From contig JAMPAQ010000001.1 of NCBI GenBank assembly GCA_023667145.1, forward strand, positions 226,778-290,777: DNA of 64,000 bases. The letters run 5' to 3'. The DNA is from Pseudoflavonifractor sp. (lineage in GTDB: Bacteria; Bacteroidota; Bacteroidia; Bacteroidales; Muribaculaceae). Below, one piece after another: positions 44,957 through 54,030 of the stretch. Made by a program: the position numbers and the translations under genes. The number at the start of each line of letters is the position of its first letter. The first letter of the stretch is position 1. The notes under the pieces are model-generated. The model saw only the letters and a list, made by a program, of their open reading frames with translations, did no database searches and had not been told where the DNA came from.

Positions 44957-45331
44957 TTAGATGCCGACGGGAAACATGCGCTTGTATATGCGCCTGAAGT
45001 TGTTGTCTGTGGCTTTGAGTTCCTCGGCGCGGTCGGCGTAGTCGGCACCCCAGATGGCGGGGAGCAGGTCGCCGATGTAGCGGCGCTCGCGGTCTTTCTC
45101 GATAGCCGAGGCGATGAGTCGGGTGATGGCGGCGCGGTGTCTGTCGCTGTCGATGAGGAAGAGGTAGCGGGCGGCGCTCACGAGAAACTGTCCCGTCGCG
45201 TCGACCTCAATCATGTTGTCGACGAGATAGTCCATATCGTCGTCTATCTCGTTGATGTGATTGGCGATATATTCGTATGTGAGTAGCCCGTCAGGGTCTT
45301 TGGAGAGGATTTTCTTGTCTTCTTCGTTCAT
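44957..45331 (-). CDS. Small protein of unknown function
   Basis: A 124-residue acidic and helical protein beginning MNEEDKKILSKDPDGLL, with no signal peptide, membrane helix or known motif; the pattern DMDYLVDNMIEVDATGQFLVSAARYLF suggests a helical bundle. It is first in the operon with the cyclophilin and M16 genes. The longer upstream start is not preferred because the promoter lies just upstream. Confidence 0.7.
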   Translation of the reverse strand: MNEEDKKILSKDPDGLLTYEYIANHINEIDDDMDYLVDNMIEVDATGQFLVSAARYLFLIDSDRHRAAITRLIASAIEKDRERRYIGDLLPAIWGADYADRAEELKATDNNFRRIYKRMFPVGI

Positions 45332-45387
45332 GTCTTTATAGAGTTCCGTTTGTCGGCGGTGGCGCTGTGGGCCTTTTACCGCCAATG

Positions 45388-45419
45388 CAAAGTTAATGTA
45401 CAGCCGTCATAATGCCAAA
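45388..45419 (-). promoter_or_regulatory. Promoter of the small protein-cyclophilin-M16 operon
   Basis: Minus strand: TTTG (45416-45419), 20 bp, TAACTTTG (45388-45395), an almost ideal Bacteroidota promoter about 57 bases before the start. Confidence 0.7.
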
Positions 45420-45485
45420 TAAATCGGCCAATTTGGCTCTTTCAGGTTGATGACGACGTGGCCATGGCCGGGATGGCGGGGTGCC

Positions 45486-46466
45486 TCAGCGGGGAATCAT
45501 GCGGTCGCCCGTGGGACCGATGGAGAGCGGGGTGGAGGCGAGCAGGTTCTGGTTGAGGCGGTAGAGGGTGTAGGAGAGCCGTGGATGGGTGAAGAGCGAG
45601 TTGTAAAGCTCCATCAGTTCGGCCTGTTGCGCCGGGGTGTGGCAGCGGCGTATGATGCGGAGCAACCGGCCGTTACGCACCATCTGCTTGACCCGGCCGG
45701 GACGGACGATGTCGTCGAGCCGCGCCGAGACCTCAAGCAGCTCGCGGGTGCCGAGGCCGCTCGCGCCGCCGGCCCGGGTGGTGCTTGAGTCGTGACGGCG
45801 AAAGTAGTTGAGCTTGTCATAGACGGCGATCACACCGCCACGGCGGGCGACCTCGACCCAGAACATGTAGTCGCCGGTGTGGCGCATCGTGGTCCATAGC
45901 GAGGGGTCTATGTCGCTGACCGCGTCGCGGCGGAACAGGACGGCGCTGGCGTTGTAGACATAGTTGTGCCAGTAGAGGTGGCGGGCGACAAAGTCATGGG
46001 AGTTGATGACGATGTGGCCGTGGTCGAGATGGCGGGGAAAGGTGTTGCGCAGGGCGAATGCTGTCGAGGGGCGGTCGTCAGGCCCGATTATGTGGGCGTT
46101 GGTGAAGCATAGCGCGGCGTGGGGGTTGGCCTCCATGAGGCTGACGCAGGTGTCGAGAAACGCGGGGTCGGCCATGTCGTCGGCCTCGGCTATCCACACA
46201 TAGCGTCCCCGGGCGAGCGAGATGCCCCGCTGCCACTGGGCAAAGGGGGAGCCGGTGTTGGTGTCGTTGACCACGACGCGGCTCACGCGGGGGTCGTCGC
46301 GGTAGCGGGCGATGACATCGAGGCTGTCGTCGGTCGAGGCATCGTCGAGGATGATCAGCTCGAAGTCTCGGAACGTCTGGGAGAGTATCGATCCTATGCG
46401 CCGGTCGAGATAGGCGGCATAGTTGTAGTTGGGCAGTATTACGCTAACGGTCGGGGTTGGTGACAT
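45486..46466 (-). CDS. Family 2 glycosyltransferase
   Basis: A 326-residue GT-A-fold enzyme: the N-terminal VSVILPNYNYAAYL nucleotide-binding start, DDASTDDS, and EADDMAD with the metal-binding acids. It would transfer a sugar to a growing surface glycan. It is most similar to the first gene of the set (47478-48461), sharing stretches such as FELIILDDASTDDS and RGRYVWIAEADD, while the middle gene differs. Third in the run of three glycosyltransferases. Acceptor and donor unknown. Confidence 0.88.
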   Translation of the reverse strand: MSPTPTVSVILPNYNYAAYLDRRIGSILSQTFRDFELIILDDASTDDSLDVIARYRDDPRVSRVVVNDTNTGSPFAQWQRGISLARGRYVWIAEADDMADPAFLDTCVSLMEANPHAALCFTNAHIIGPDDRPSTAFALRNTFPRHLDHGHIVINSHDFVARHLYWHNYVYNASAVLFRRDAVSDIDPSLWTTMRHTGDYMFWVEVARRGGVIAVYDKLNYFRRHDSSTTRAGGASGLGTRELLEVSARLDDIVRPGRVKQMVRNGRLLRIIRRCHTPAQQAELMELYNSLFTHPRLSYTLYRLNQNLLASTPLSIGPTGDRMIPR

Positions 46467-46471
46467 TGCGG

Positions 46472-47452
46472 TTATTTTCTCTTTCGGTGGGACAGGTAAT
46501 ACAGGGGCCAAAAGTAGGCGATGCGTCTCAGCTTGTTGTAGGTGCGGGGACGTATCTCATCCTTTGAGTAGCGCAGGCATTTGAGGATGGCCTCACGCAT
46601 CTTTTTCAATTCATTATCACCCATCGGAGCGCGTGTGGACGAGAGATAGTTTCTCATGTGGCTGACAGACTGCTTTATGATGTGGGTGCGGGCATCAATC
46701 AGCTCGTCTCCGCTAAAGATGTCGTTGGCCTCTATATAAGCGAGACGGTCGTACTCGGCATAAAATATGTCAATAGCCTTTTGGGGGCTTGACTGCACGC
46801 TGTGACAAGTGCTGTCGGCACGCATGAAATAATGGTAGAATGGGCTGTCGATGTGGACTATCCTGTTGCAATCGGCAATCCATCTGTAGAGGGTGGCATG
46901 GTCTTCAAAAAACTTGCCTACGGGAAATCTGTGTGACTTGAAAAAGTCTCTCTGATAAAGGCGCACACACGGTGAGCTTGTCGAGCGTTCCATGATGATG
47001 TCGCGTTGGGCGGCTTTTGTGTCAAGCACAGTGACTGCCCCCGTGTCGGGAAAGACAGACTTGCTTGTACCGTCGTCATAGTCAAGCATGAAGTTACAGT
47101 AGGCCGACTGTGCGTCGTGTCTCTGCATCTCGCGGAGCATTGTCGAGTACATCTCCGGGTCAATCCAGTCGTCTGAGTCGATAAATCCGATATATGGCGC
47201 GGTGGCTATGTCCAGGCCGGAGTTGCGGGCTATTGACGGCCCGGCGGTATCAATGGTCAAGACCTTTATGCGGAGGTCAGTGGCCGCATATTCCCGGCAT
47301 ATCTCGGGAGAGTTGTCGGTGGATAGATTTTCGACAAGGATTATCTCGATGTCGCGTATGTCCTGATTACGTACTGACTCTATGCAACGTCTAAGATAAG
47401 GGGCGACGTTGTGTACCGGGATTATGATGCTTATGAGTGGTGTGTCGGCCAT
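46472..47452 (-). CDS. Family 2 glycosyltransferase, different subfamily
   Basis: A 326-residue GT2 enzyme with start ISIIIPVHNVAPYLRRCIESV, DIEIILVENLSTDNS and the metal-binding IDSDDWIDPEMY. The lower GC and the different subfamily from its two neighbours indicate a separate origin. It overlaps neither neighbour but lies only 5 and 25 bases away, so the three genes are one transcript. Possible role in O-antigen or capsule synthesis. Confidence 0.88.
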   Translation of the reverse strand: MADTPLISIIIPVHNVAPYLRRCIESVRNQDIRDIEIILVENLSTDNSPEICREYAATDLRIKVLTIDTAGPSIARNSGLDIATAPYIGFIDSDDWIDPEMYSTMLREMQRHDAQSAYCNFMLDYDDGTSKSVFPDTGAVTVLDTKAAQRDIIMERSTSSPCVRLYQRDFFKSHRFPVGKFFEDHATLYRWIADCNRIVHIDSPFYHYFMRADSTCHSVQSSPQKAIDIFYAEYDRLAYIEANDIFSGDELIDARTHIIKQSVSHMRNYLSSTRAPMGDNELKKMREAILKCLRYSKDEIRPRTYNKLRRIAYFWPLYYLSHRKRK

Positions 47453-47477
47453 GTGCGCGGTGATGTTATGTGAGGTG

Positions 47478-48461
47478 TCAATGCTTGAATTTGGGGAATA
47501 TGCGGTCGCGGCGGTATCCTGTCGCGAGGGGGGTGGCGGCAAGTACGTTTTGATTGAACTTGAACATGAAGTAGGATAGCCGTGGGTGGCCGATCAGGCG
47601 GTTGAACGCGTCAAACTGTGGCTGGCGGTTTTCCTCGGGCACGCTGCGCTTGATGCGCTTGATGAGTGAGCCGTGTTTGACAAGGCGTTTGAAATACCCG
47701 ATCTTGAAGTGGGATTCCATGTAGCGGATTATGTGCATGTCCTCGATGGACGTAAGACCTCCGTCGCTCCCCTTTTTGGTCGTGGCATTGAGGTGTCGTC
47801 GGAAGTAGTTCAGCCGGTCAAAGATGCGGATTACGTCGCCTTTGGCCGCTGTGAGTATCCAAAACATGTAGTCGCCGGCGTATCTCATATTGCTCCACAG
47901 GTCTGCGCGGTCAATCGGGGCGGCATCGCGTCGGAATACGGTGCCGCTTGCGTTGTAGATATAACACTGCCAGTAAAGGTGCCTTTTTATGAAGCTGAGG
48001 CTCTCGTAGGTGTATGACTCCGAGTCGGATGTGCCCATGTGGTCGCGTATCCATTGGTTGTCAATCTCGTTGCCGTCGCTGTCGGTCCAGACGGAGTCGG
48101 TGTAGCAGATGGCGGCACGGGGGTTGGCGTCGAGGTGGGTGACGCAGCGGTGGAGGAAGGTTGGGTCGGCCCAGTCGTCGGCTTCGGCTATCCAGACGTA
48201 GCGGCCACGGGCGAGGGCGAGACCTTTCTGCCATTGGCGGAAAGGGGAGCCGGTGTTGGTGTCGTTATATACGATGTGGCTCACGCGGGGATTGTCACGG
48301 TACCGCTCGATTACATCGCGGCTGTCGTCGGTCGAGGCATCGTCGAGGATGATCAGCTCGAAGTCGCGGTAGGTCTGGTCGAGGATTGAGTCGAGCCGCT
48401 GTGGCAGGTAGGCGGCGTAGTTGTAGTTTGGTACTATGACACTGACAGTCGGTTGGGTCAT
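47478..48461 (-). CDS. Family 2 glycosyltransferase
   Basis: A 327-residue GT2 enzyme (VSVIVPNYNYAAYLPQRL, FELIILDDASTDDS, EADDWAD), first of the three-gene run. A -7 box lies 36 bases upstream. Its first part is nearly identical in places to the third gene, including a 46-base block identical at DNA level (48320-48365 versus 46322-46367), suggesting duplication or gene conversion. No polymerase or flippase is nearby, so the full pathway lies elsewhere. Confidence 0.88.
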   Translation of the reverse strand: MTQPTVSVIVPNYNYAAYLPQRLDSILDQTYRDFELIILDDASTDDSRDVIERYRDNPRVSHIVYNDTNTGSPFRQWQKGLALARGRYVWIAEADDWADPTFLHRCVTHLDANPRAAICYTDSVWTDSDGNEIDNQWIRDHMGTSDSESYTYESLSFIKRHLYWQCYIYNASGTVFRRDAAPIDRADLWSNMRYAGDYMFWILTAAKGDVIRIFDRLNYFRRHLNATTKKGSDGGLTSIEDMHIIRYMESHFKIGYFKRLVKHGSLIKRIKRSVPEENRQPQFDAFNRLIGHPRLSYFMFKFNQNVLAATPLATGYRRDRIFPKFKH

Positions 48462-48496
48462 GTCTGATTGGCCTTATGGAGATTATGATTGCAATG

Positions 48497-48504
48497 CAAA
48501 GGTA
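48497..48504 (-). promoter_or_regulatory. -7 box of the glycosyltransferase operon
   Basis: Minus-strand TACCTTTG (complement of 48497-48504), 36 bases before the first glycosyltransferase. No clear -33. Confidence 0.45.
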
Positions 48505-48576
48505 CTGAAATTTTGGAAAATACTTAATGTGCAGATTAATATGTCTTGTAGTGTCAAACGGTTTCACATCTTTAGA

Positions 48577-49644
48577 TTATTCCTCTTTTTCATGTGATTG
48601 TTGCAGATAAAAAATTGCCTTTTGGCGTTCAATTTCGGCTCTCAACTGCTCCTGTGTAGGCATATATGTCATAAATTTGGCGGCATACAGGTGGTCGTTG
48701 TCATGCAATACAGAGTATCTCGCTATATCTTCGTCGGTCTCTGCGCAAAGGACGATTCCTATAGTGGGGTTGTCTCCTGCCGTCCGTTTAAGTTCATCAT
48801 ACATACGGACATACATGTCCATCTGGCCTACATCTTGATGTCTTATTTTTGAGACTTTCAAATCAATGAGTACAAATGATTTAAGAATATAGTTGTAGAA
48901 TACGAGGTCAATATAGTAGTCTTCTTTCTCGGTGTGTATATGTTGTTGTCTGGCAACAAATGCAAACCCTTTACCCATCTCAAGGATGAATTTCTCAAGA
49001 TTGTCTATAATTGCTTGTTCCAGGTCAGACTCAAAAAAGGAAGAGTCGGTAGTGAAGCCTAAAAATTCTCCTATAACGGGATTTTTGATAAAACTTTCAG
49101 GGTTGATATGATTTGAGGGAATTTGTCGTGGCAACGTGTTGTGCCTGAGAAGTTCCTCATGTTGTGTCTTGAGCACACGGAAATAGTACTGCGAGTTTAT
49201 ATTCCGCTGTAGTTCCCGCGTACTCCAGCCTTGTTCCCTGACTTCATTCTCATACCACTTGCGTGCATCAGGATTAAGTTCTTGAACAAGAATGTAGTAG
49301 TGCGTCCAAGAAAGTAGTGGCACAGATTTTCCAATCACCGATTGGAAAATGTCAGGGTAGAATTTATAGAAATTTACGAATCCATATAAGTAGCTCTTGG
49401 TAAATCCTCTACCATATCTTGCGGTCAGTCTCTTGGCTAAGAATTTTATAATCTCAAGTCCATAATCGGCTCTGTCTTTTCCTCGAAGTTCTTCCTCGGT
49501 AATTAATTTGCCGATTTCCCAATTGCGTCTGACAAGGTTCTCATTTATCTGACGGTATGTAGTATTCCTTGCTGTCTCTATTACGGATGACACAGATGAT
49601 AGCAACTGATCAGTCTCAGCATTATCGGCTTTTGAGAGTTTCAT
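48577..49644 (-). CDS. DUF1016 (YhcG-like) PD-(D/E)XK nuclease
   Basis: A 355-residue protein. The N-terminal DUF1016 helical region (NLVRRNWEIGKLITEEE) is followed by the nuclease core: YYIDLVFYN and FVLIDLKVSK supply the D...D-x-K residues. Similar proteins are found near mobile elements and restriction genes in gut bacteria, with a proposed role in DNA recombination or defence, but their function is unproven. AT-richer than its neighbours and alone, so probably acquired. Starts at 49650 or 49704 are also possible. Confidence 0.85.
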   Translation of the reverse strand: MKLSKADNAETDQLLSSVSSVIETARNTTYRQINENLVRRNWEIGKLITEEELRGKDRADYGLEIIKFLAKRLTARYGRGFTKSYLYGFVNFYKFYPDIFQSVIGKSVPLLSWTHYYILVQELNPDARKWYENEVREQGWSTRELQRNINSQYYFRVLKTQHEELLRHNTLPRQIPSNHINPESFIKNPVIGEFLGFTTDSSFFESDLEQAIIDNLEKFILEMGKGFAFVARQQHIHTEKEDYYIDLVFYNYILKSFVLIDLKVSKIRHQDVGQMDMYVRMYDELKRTAGDNPTIGIVLCAETDEDIARYSVLHDNDHLYAAKFMTYMPTQEQLRAEIERQKAIFYLQQSHEKEE

Positions 49645-49764
49645 AGACATGAAATTAGGTTGTTGTGATAAGTCGAAAAACTCCCATGCAGTATTGGGGG
49701 CCAATTAAAGCCTGTGATGACTACATGAGAGTTTCAAAAGGGTCTTATCCACGCGTGGCCGAGG

Positions 49765-51153
49765 TCAGAACTCGGCGTTGTTGGGGGTTCGGGGGAAGGG
49801 TATCACGTCGCGGATGTTGGTCATGCCGGTGACAAAGAGGACGAGGCGCTCAAATCCGAGGCCGAATCCGGCGTGGGGCACTGTGCCGAAACGGCGTGTG
49901 TCGAGATACCACCACATGTCCTTCATCGGGATGTTCATCTCCTCGATGCGGGCAAGGAGCTTGTCATAGCTCTCCTCACGCTCAGAGCCGCCGATGATCT
50001 CACCAATCTTGGGGAAGAGTACATCCATGGCGCGGACGGTCTTGTTGTCGTCGTTGAGCTTCATGTAGAATGCCTTGATGTCTTTGGGGTAGTCGGTGAG
50101 GATGACGGGCTTTTTGAAGTGTTCCTCGACGAGGTAACGCTCGTGCTCGCTCTGTAGGTCGGTGCCCCAGTGGACGGGGAACTCAAACTTGCGTCCCGAC
50201 TTCTCGAGGATCTCGACACCCTCGGTGTAGGTGAGACGGACGAAGTCGTTGCTGATGACAAACTTGAGGCGGTCGACGAGCTCGGGGTCATACATCTGGG
50301 CGAGGAAGTCGATGTCGTCGCGGCAGTTGTCGAGGGCGTATGAGATGCAGTATTTGATGAACTCCTCGGCGAGGTCCATGTTGTCGGTGATGTCATAGAA
50401 TGCCATCTCCGGCTCGATCATCCAGAACTCGGAGAGGTGGCGCGGCGTGTTGGAGTTCTCGGCGCGGAATGTTGGCCCGAAGGTGTAGATCGAGCCGAGC
50501 GCGGTGGCACCAAGCTCGCCTTCGAGCTGTCCCGAGACGGTGAGCGCGGTGGGCTTGCCGAAGAAGTCGGCTGAGAAGTCGACCGTGCCGTCCTCAAGGC
50601 GGGGGAGGTTGTTGAGGTCGAGGGTGGTCACCTGGAACATGGCTCCGGCACCCTCGCAGTCGCTTGCGGTGATGAGCGGGGTGTTGAGGTAGAAGAATCC
50701 GCGCTCGTTGAAGAACTTGTGGATGGCAAAGGCGAGGGCGCTGCGCACGCGGAGTATGGCCCCGAACGTGTTGGTGCGGGGGCGGAGGTGGGCTTTCTCG
50801 CGGAGGAACTCAAGGGTGTGGCCTTTTTTCTGGAGGGGATATTCCTCGGGGTCGGCGGTGCCGTAGACCTCAAGGGTGCGGGCCTGTATCTCGCACGACT
50901 GTCCCTTGCCCATCGACTCGACAAGGAGGCCGGTGACATGGATTGAGGAGCCGGTGGTGACGGGCTTGAGCTGCTCGTCGGTAAACTGCTCCATGTCAAA
51001 CACTATCTGAATATTCTTGATGGAGGAGCCGTCGTTGAGGGCGACAAACTGCACGTGCTTGTTGCCACGGCGGGTGCGCACCCAGCCTTTGACACTCACT
51101 TCCTGGCCCAGGAGGGCGGGGTCGAACAGGTCGACTATCTTTGTACGTTTCAT
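49765..51153 (-). CDS. asnS: Asparaginyl-tRNA synthetase
   Basis: A 462-residue class IIb synthetase: the N-terminal OB anticodon-binding fold ([31 protein letters not shown]), then motif 2 ([25 protein letters not shown]) and motif 3 at the C-terminus ([21 protein letters not shown]). It charges tRNA-Asn. It follows the pseudouridine synthase gene on the same strand, separated by a hairpin. Confidence 0.96.
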   Translation of the reverse strand: MKRTKIVDLFDPALLGQEVSVKGWVRTRRGNKHVQFVALNDGSSIKNIQIVFDMEQFTDEQLKPVTTGSSIHVTGLLVESMGKGQSCEIQARTLEVYGTADPEEYPLQKKGHTLEFLREKAHLRPRTNTFGAILRVRSALAFAIHKFFNERGFFYLNTPLITASDCEGAGAMFQVTTLDLNNLPRLEDGTVDFSADFFGKPTALTVSGQLEGELGATALGSIYTFGPTFRAENSNTPRHLSEFWMIEPEMAFYDITDNMDLAEEFIKYCISYALDNCRDDIDFLAQMYDPELVDRLKFVISNDFVRLTYTEGVEILEKSGRKFEFPVHWGTDLQSEHERYLVEEHFKKPVILTDYPKDIKAFYMKLNDDNKTVRAMDVLFPKIGEIIGGSEREESYDKLLARIEEMNIPMKDMWWYLDTRRFGTVPHAGFGLGFERLVLFVTGMTNIRDVIPFPRTPNNAEF

Positions 51154-51195
51154 CTCGTTGGTGATCGGATGGTTGGTTATTATATGGATTGAATG

Positions 51196-51226
51196 AAGCC
51201 CCGGGTGGCTTTACCTCCCGGGGCTT
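51196..51226 (-). terminator. Terminator-like hairpin between rluB-like gene and asnS
   Basis: A perfect ten-pair stem AAGCCCCGGG/CCCGGGGCTT with an 11-base loop, just after the RluB-like stop. No U run follows on the minus strand, so read-through into asnS is possible. Confidence 0.6.
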
Positions 51227-51235
51227 GATGAGGTA

Positions 51236-52828
51236 TCACTCAAAAGAACCCATCTTGAGGAAGTTGACCTCCTCCTGGGTGAGGTAGCGCCAGCGTCCAC
51301 GGGGGAGATTCTTCTTGGTGAGTCCGGCGAAGTAGACGCGGTCGAGCTTGGTCACGTGGTAGCCGAGCGACTCGAAGATGCGGCGCACGATGCGGTTGCG
51401 TCCCGAGTGTATCTCGATGCCGGCCTGGTTGCGGTCGGTCTCGGTGGCGTATGAGATGGCGTCGGCGTGAATGGGCCCATCCTCAAGCTCGATGCCGTCG
51501 GCGATGTGCTGCATGTCGTCCTCGGAGATGTCCTTGTCGACCCATACGTGATAGATTTTCTTTTTCACATACTTGGGGTGGGTCAGCTTGGAGGCGAGGT
51601 CACCGTCGTTGGTGAGCAGGAGCACGCCGGTGGTGTTGCGGTCGAGACGGCCTACGGGGTAGATGCGCTCGGGGCAGGCACCCTTGACGAGGTCCATCAC
51701 CGTGAGGCGGCCATTGGGGTCGTCGGAGGTGGTGACGCAGTCCTTGGGCTTGTTGAGCAGTATGTAGCACTTGCTCTCAAGGGTGACGACCTTGCCGTTG
51801 TATTCGACAGTGTCGTTGTGGGATATCTTGGTGCCGAGCTCGGTGACGGGAGTGCCGTTGACGCTCACGAGACCCTGCTGGATGTACTCGTCGGCCTCGC
51901 GGCGCGAGCATATACCGGCGTTGGCCATGAACTTGTTGAGGCGTATCTGCTCGTTGGGATCGGGTATCGGCATCTCGTACTCGATGCGTTTGGGACGTGG
52001 CACGAAGCTCTTGCCTTGGCGGGGCTGCTGGAATCCGCGCTTGCCGCCCTGCTGCTGACGGTTGTTGTAGCCGCCCTGACGGTTATTGTTGTAACCGCCG
52101 TTGTTGTAGCCACCTTGCTGGCGGTTGTTATTGTAGCAGCCCTGACGGTTATTGTTGTAGCCTCCGTTGTTGTAGCCACCCTGCTGGCGGTTGTTATTGT
52201 AGCAGCCCTGACGGTTATTGTTGTAGCCTCCGTTGTTGTAGCCACCCTGCTGGCGGTTGTTATTGTAGCCGCCTTGGCGGTTATTGTTGTAGCCACCGCC
52301 GTTGTTGTTATAGCGGTTGTTATTGTAGCCTCCCTGACGGTTATTGTTGTAGCCGCCGTTGTTGTAGCGGTTGTTATTGTAGCCTCCCTGACGGTTGTAG
52401 CCGGTGGTCTGCGGGGTGTCGGTCGATGATGCTGCGGCGCTGTCGGTCGAGTCGGTAGCCGGGGCCGAGTCGGCTGCGTCGGCGTTGTTATTATTGTTGT
52501 AACGGTTGTATCCGCCGTTGTTGTTATAGCGGTTATAGCCGCCACCATTGTTGTTGTAACGGTTGTTGTAGCCGCCGTTGTTGTAGCGGTTGTTATTGTA
52601 GCCGCCCTGACGGTTGTATGAGCCGCCGTTGTTGTAGCGGTTGTTGTAACCGCCCTGACGGTAGGGGCGCTCTCCGTAAGAGTTCTCGCCCGAGGCGTTG
52701 TCGGATGAGCTGTAGTCAGACGTGCGGCTTGTCTCCGTGTTGTCGAAACGGGTCTCGGTGCCCTCAGCTGCCGGTGTACGGCTCTCGCCGATGCGGGGAC
52801 GCTTGGTCTTTTTCTCGTTATTGTCCAT
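51236..52828 (-). CDS. RluB/RsuA-family pseudouridine synthase with repeat arm
   Basis: A 530-residue protein. The C-terminal 240 residues are a complete synthase: S4 RNA-binding domain (about 298-345, IRLNKFMANAGICSRREADEY) and catalytic domain with Asp396 in VGRLDRNTTGVLL. It modifies U in 23S rRNA (or 16S). The N-terminal 275 residues are a low-complexity arm of GGYNNNRQ units and RYNNGG repeats, with a basic/acidic mix in the first 60. This disordered arm is far longer than in E. coli RluB and may drive RNA binding or condensation. Confidence 0.9.
   Translation of the reverse strand: MDNNEKKTKRPRIGESRTPAAEGTETRFDNTETSRTSDYSSSDNASGENSYGERPYRQGGYNNRYNNGGSYNRQGGYNNNRYNNGGYNNRYNNNGGGYNRYNNNGGYNRYNNNNNADAADSAPATDSTDSAAASSTDTPQTTGYNRQGGYNNNRYNNGGYNNNRQGGYNNNRYNNNGGGYNNNRQGGYNNNRQQGGYNNGGYNNNRQGCYNNNRQQGGYNNGGYNNNRQGCYNNNRQQGGYNNGGYNNNRQGGYNNRQQQGGKRGFQQPRQGKSFVPRPKRIEYEMPIPDPNEQIRLNKFMANAGICSRREADEYIQQGLVSVNGTPVTELGTKISHNDTVEYNGKVVTLESKCYILLNKPKDCVTTSDDPNGRLTVMDLVKGACPERIYPVGRLDRNTTGVLLLTNDGDLASKLTHPKYVKKKIYHVWVDKDISEDDMQHIADGIELEDGPIHADAISYATETDRNQAGIEIHSGRNRIVRRIFESLGYHVTKLDRVYFAGLTKKNLPRGRWRYLTQEEVNFLKMGSFE
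52075..52653 (-). repeat. Asn/Gly/Tyr-coding tandem repeats within the pseudouridine synthase gene
   Basis: Degenerate units of GGYNN(N)R(Q/Y) fill the 5' part of the gene. The 66-base unit at 52125-52190 and 52191-52256 is repeated nearly exactly, with partial copies on both sides. Two units carry the same Gly-to-Cys change (GCY), so the mutation preceded the duplication. Length likely varies between strains. Confidence 0.85.
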
Positions 52829-52949
52829 ATCGGTATTTTTAGTTGTTTTTTCAGCCTCTCGGCTATTCCCTAAAGGTGTTGTTGGTTATAAATATGTGGT
52901 TATAAAAAGTTGTTTTCCGTGACTTGATGTCTGTAACCTTTGTCGGCTG

Positions 52950-52980
52950 CAAATTTAATCTATTTCTTTGACTATAACAA
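52950..52980 (-). promoter_or_regulatory. Promoter of the pseudouridine synthase gene
   Basis: Minus strand: TTG (52978-52980), 20 bp, TAAATTTG (52950-52957). The mRNA leader would be about 115 bases, unusually long here. Confidence 0.6.
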
Positions 52981-53053
52981 TTTTTTTGCCAAAAAGATTG
53001 GTTGATTATCCGACTGTCAGTCACGTATTAATTACGAGATGATTACGATGGGA

Positions 53054-53929
53054 TTACAGCGACTCGTAGGAGGGGGAGAAGGTGTCGCCGCCGGAGATGT
53101 CGCCCGTGCGGAGTCCTTTTGAGAGCCACCGCATACGCTGCTCTGAGGTGCCGTGGTTGAAGGCGTCGGGGACGGTGTATCCCCGGGCTTTCTGTTGCAG
53201 GTAGTCGTCGCCTATCTTTTGGGCGGCGTTGACGGCCTCCTCAAGGTCGCCCGGCTCAAGGGAGTTGAACAGGCGGTTGTCGTGGTAGGCCCACACGCCG
53301 GCGTAGTAGTCGGCCTGAAGCTCGATGCGCACCGACATGCGGTTGCTCTCGCGCTCGCTGAGGCGCGCCATCTGCTCATGGGCCTTGTCGAGGGTGCCGA
53401 GCAGGTATTGGACGTGGTGGCCCACCTCGTGGGCTATGACGTAGGCGTAGGCAAAGTCGCCGTCGGCCCCGATGTCGCGCCTCATGTTGCTGAAGAACGA
53501 CAGGTCGATGTAGAGGGCCTGGTCGGCTGAGCAATAGAACGGGCCGGTCTGTGACGAGGCGTATCCGCACCCCGAGTTGACCGAGCCTGTAAACAGCACG
53601 AGCTTGGGCGGCTCGTAGGTGAGGCCCATGCGGGCGAACTGCTCGGTCCACACGTCCTCGGTCCCGGCGAGTATCTGCTTGGAGAACGTGGCGAGTTCCT
53701 CCTCCTCTTGGGTGGGGGTGTAGGTGGTTGTCTGCTGTGAGGTGGCGGGTGACAGCATCCCGCTCTGGGTGATGACATCGAGAGGGTTGCCCCCGGTGAG
53801 CCATGCGATGATGCCGGCGATGATGACAGCTCCGATGCCGGCGCCGCCACCGATGCGGGCCATGCGGGAGCCGCCGGAGCCACGGCGGTCCTCGACGTTT
53901 GTGCTTGTCCTGCGTCCGTTGAGTCTCAT
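53054..53929 (-). CDS. YpfJ-like neutral zinc metallopeptidase
   Basis: A 291-residue protein with a basic N-terminus, one membrane helix (about 26-45), a short linker rich in Thr/Gln and then the peptidase domain. The HEVGHH motif (167-172, His167, Glu168, His171) is intact and CGYASSQTGPFYCSADQ is conserved in this family. It is an exported, membrane-tethered enzyme of unknown substrate. Confidence 0.88.
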   Translation of the reverse strand: MRLNGRRTSTNVEDRRGSGGSRMARIGGGAGIGAVIIAGIIAWLTGGNPLDVITQSGMLSPATSQQTTTYTPTQEEEELATFSKQILAGTEDVWTEQFARMGLTYEPPKLVLFTGSVNSGCGYASSQTGPFYCSADQALYIDLSFFSNMRRDIGADGDFAYAYVIAHEVGHHVQYLLGTLDKAHEQMARLSERESNRMSVRIELQADYYAGVWAYHDNRLFNSLEPGDLEEAVNAAQKIGDDYLQQKARGYTVPDAFNHGTSEQRMRWLSKGLRTGDISGGDTFSPSYESL

Positions 53930-53962
53930 AATAGTTGTGGTGGTGTTGTGGTTGGAAAAGAT

Positions 53963-53999
53963 GACAGGCCGCGTAAGCCGGATGGGTTACGGGCCTGTC
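53963..53999 (-). terminator. Terminator of the DJ-1/PfpI gene
   Basis: A long hairpin with outer arms GACAGGCC/GGCCTGTC and inner GTAA/TTAC and CC/GG pairs; on the minus strand ATCTTTTCC follows. It separates the DJ-1-like gene from the zinc peptidase gene downstream. Confidence 0.65.
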
Positions 54000-54030
54000 G
54001 CCGTTATGGTCGCGATGAGCGGGTCATCGG

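Noticed and set aside
46467..46511. Extended starts for the glycosyltransferases (also 47453-47542)
   Set aside because: The extra N-termini are proline-rich or disordered and overlap the upstream genes; the internal ATGs give the standard GT2 N-terminus.
51467..52429. 320-codon plus-strand frame over the pseudouridine synthase repeats
   Set aside because: An antisense reading of the Asn/Gly/Tyr repeats gives Val/Ala strings with no start context or promoter.
52075..52653. Regular repeats suggesting a CRISPR array
   Set aside because: The repeats are in frame within a coding sequence and encode a low-complexity arm; there are no unique spacers or cas genes.
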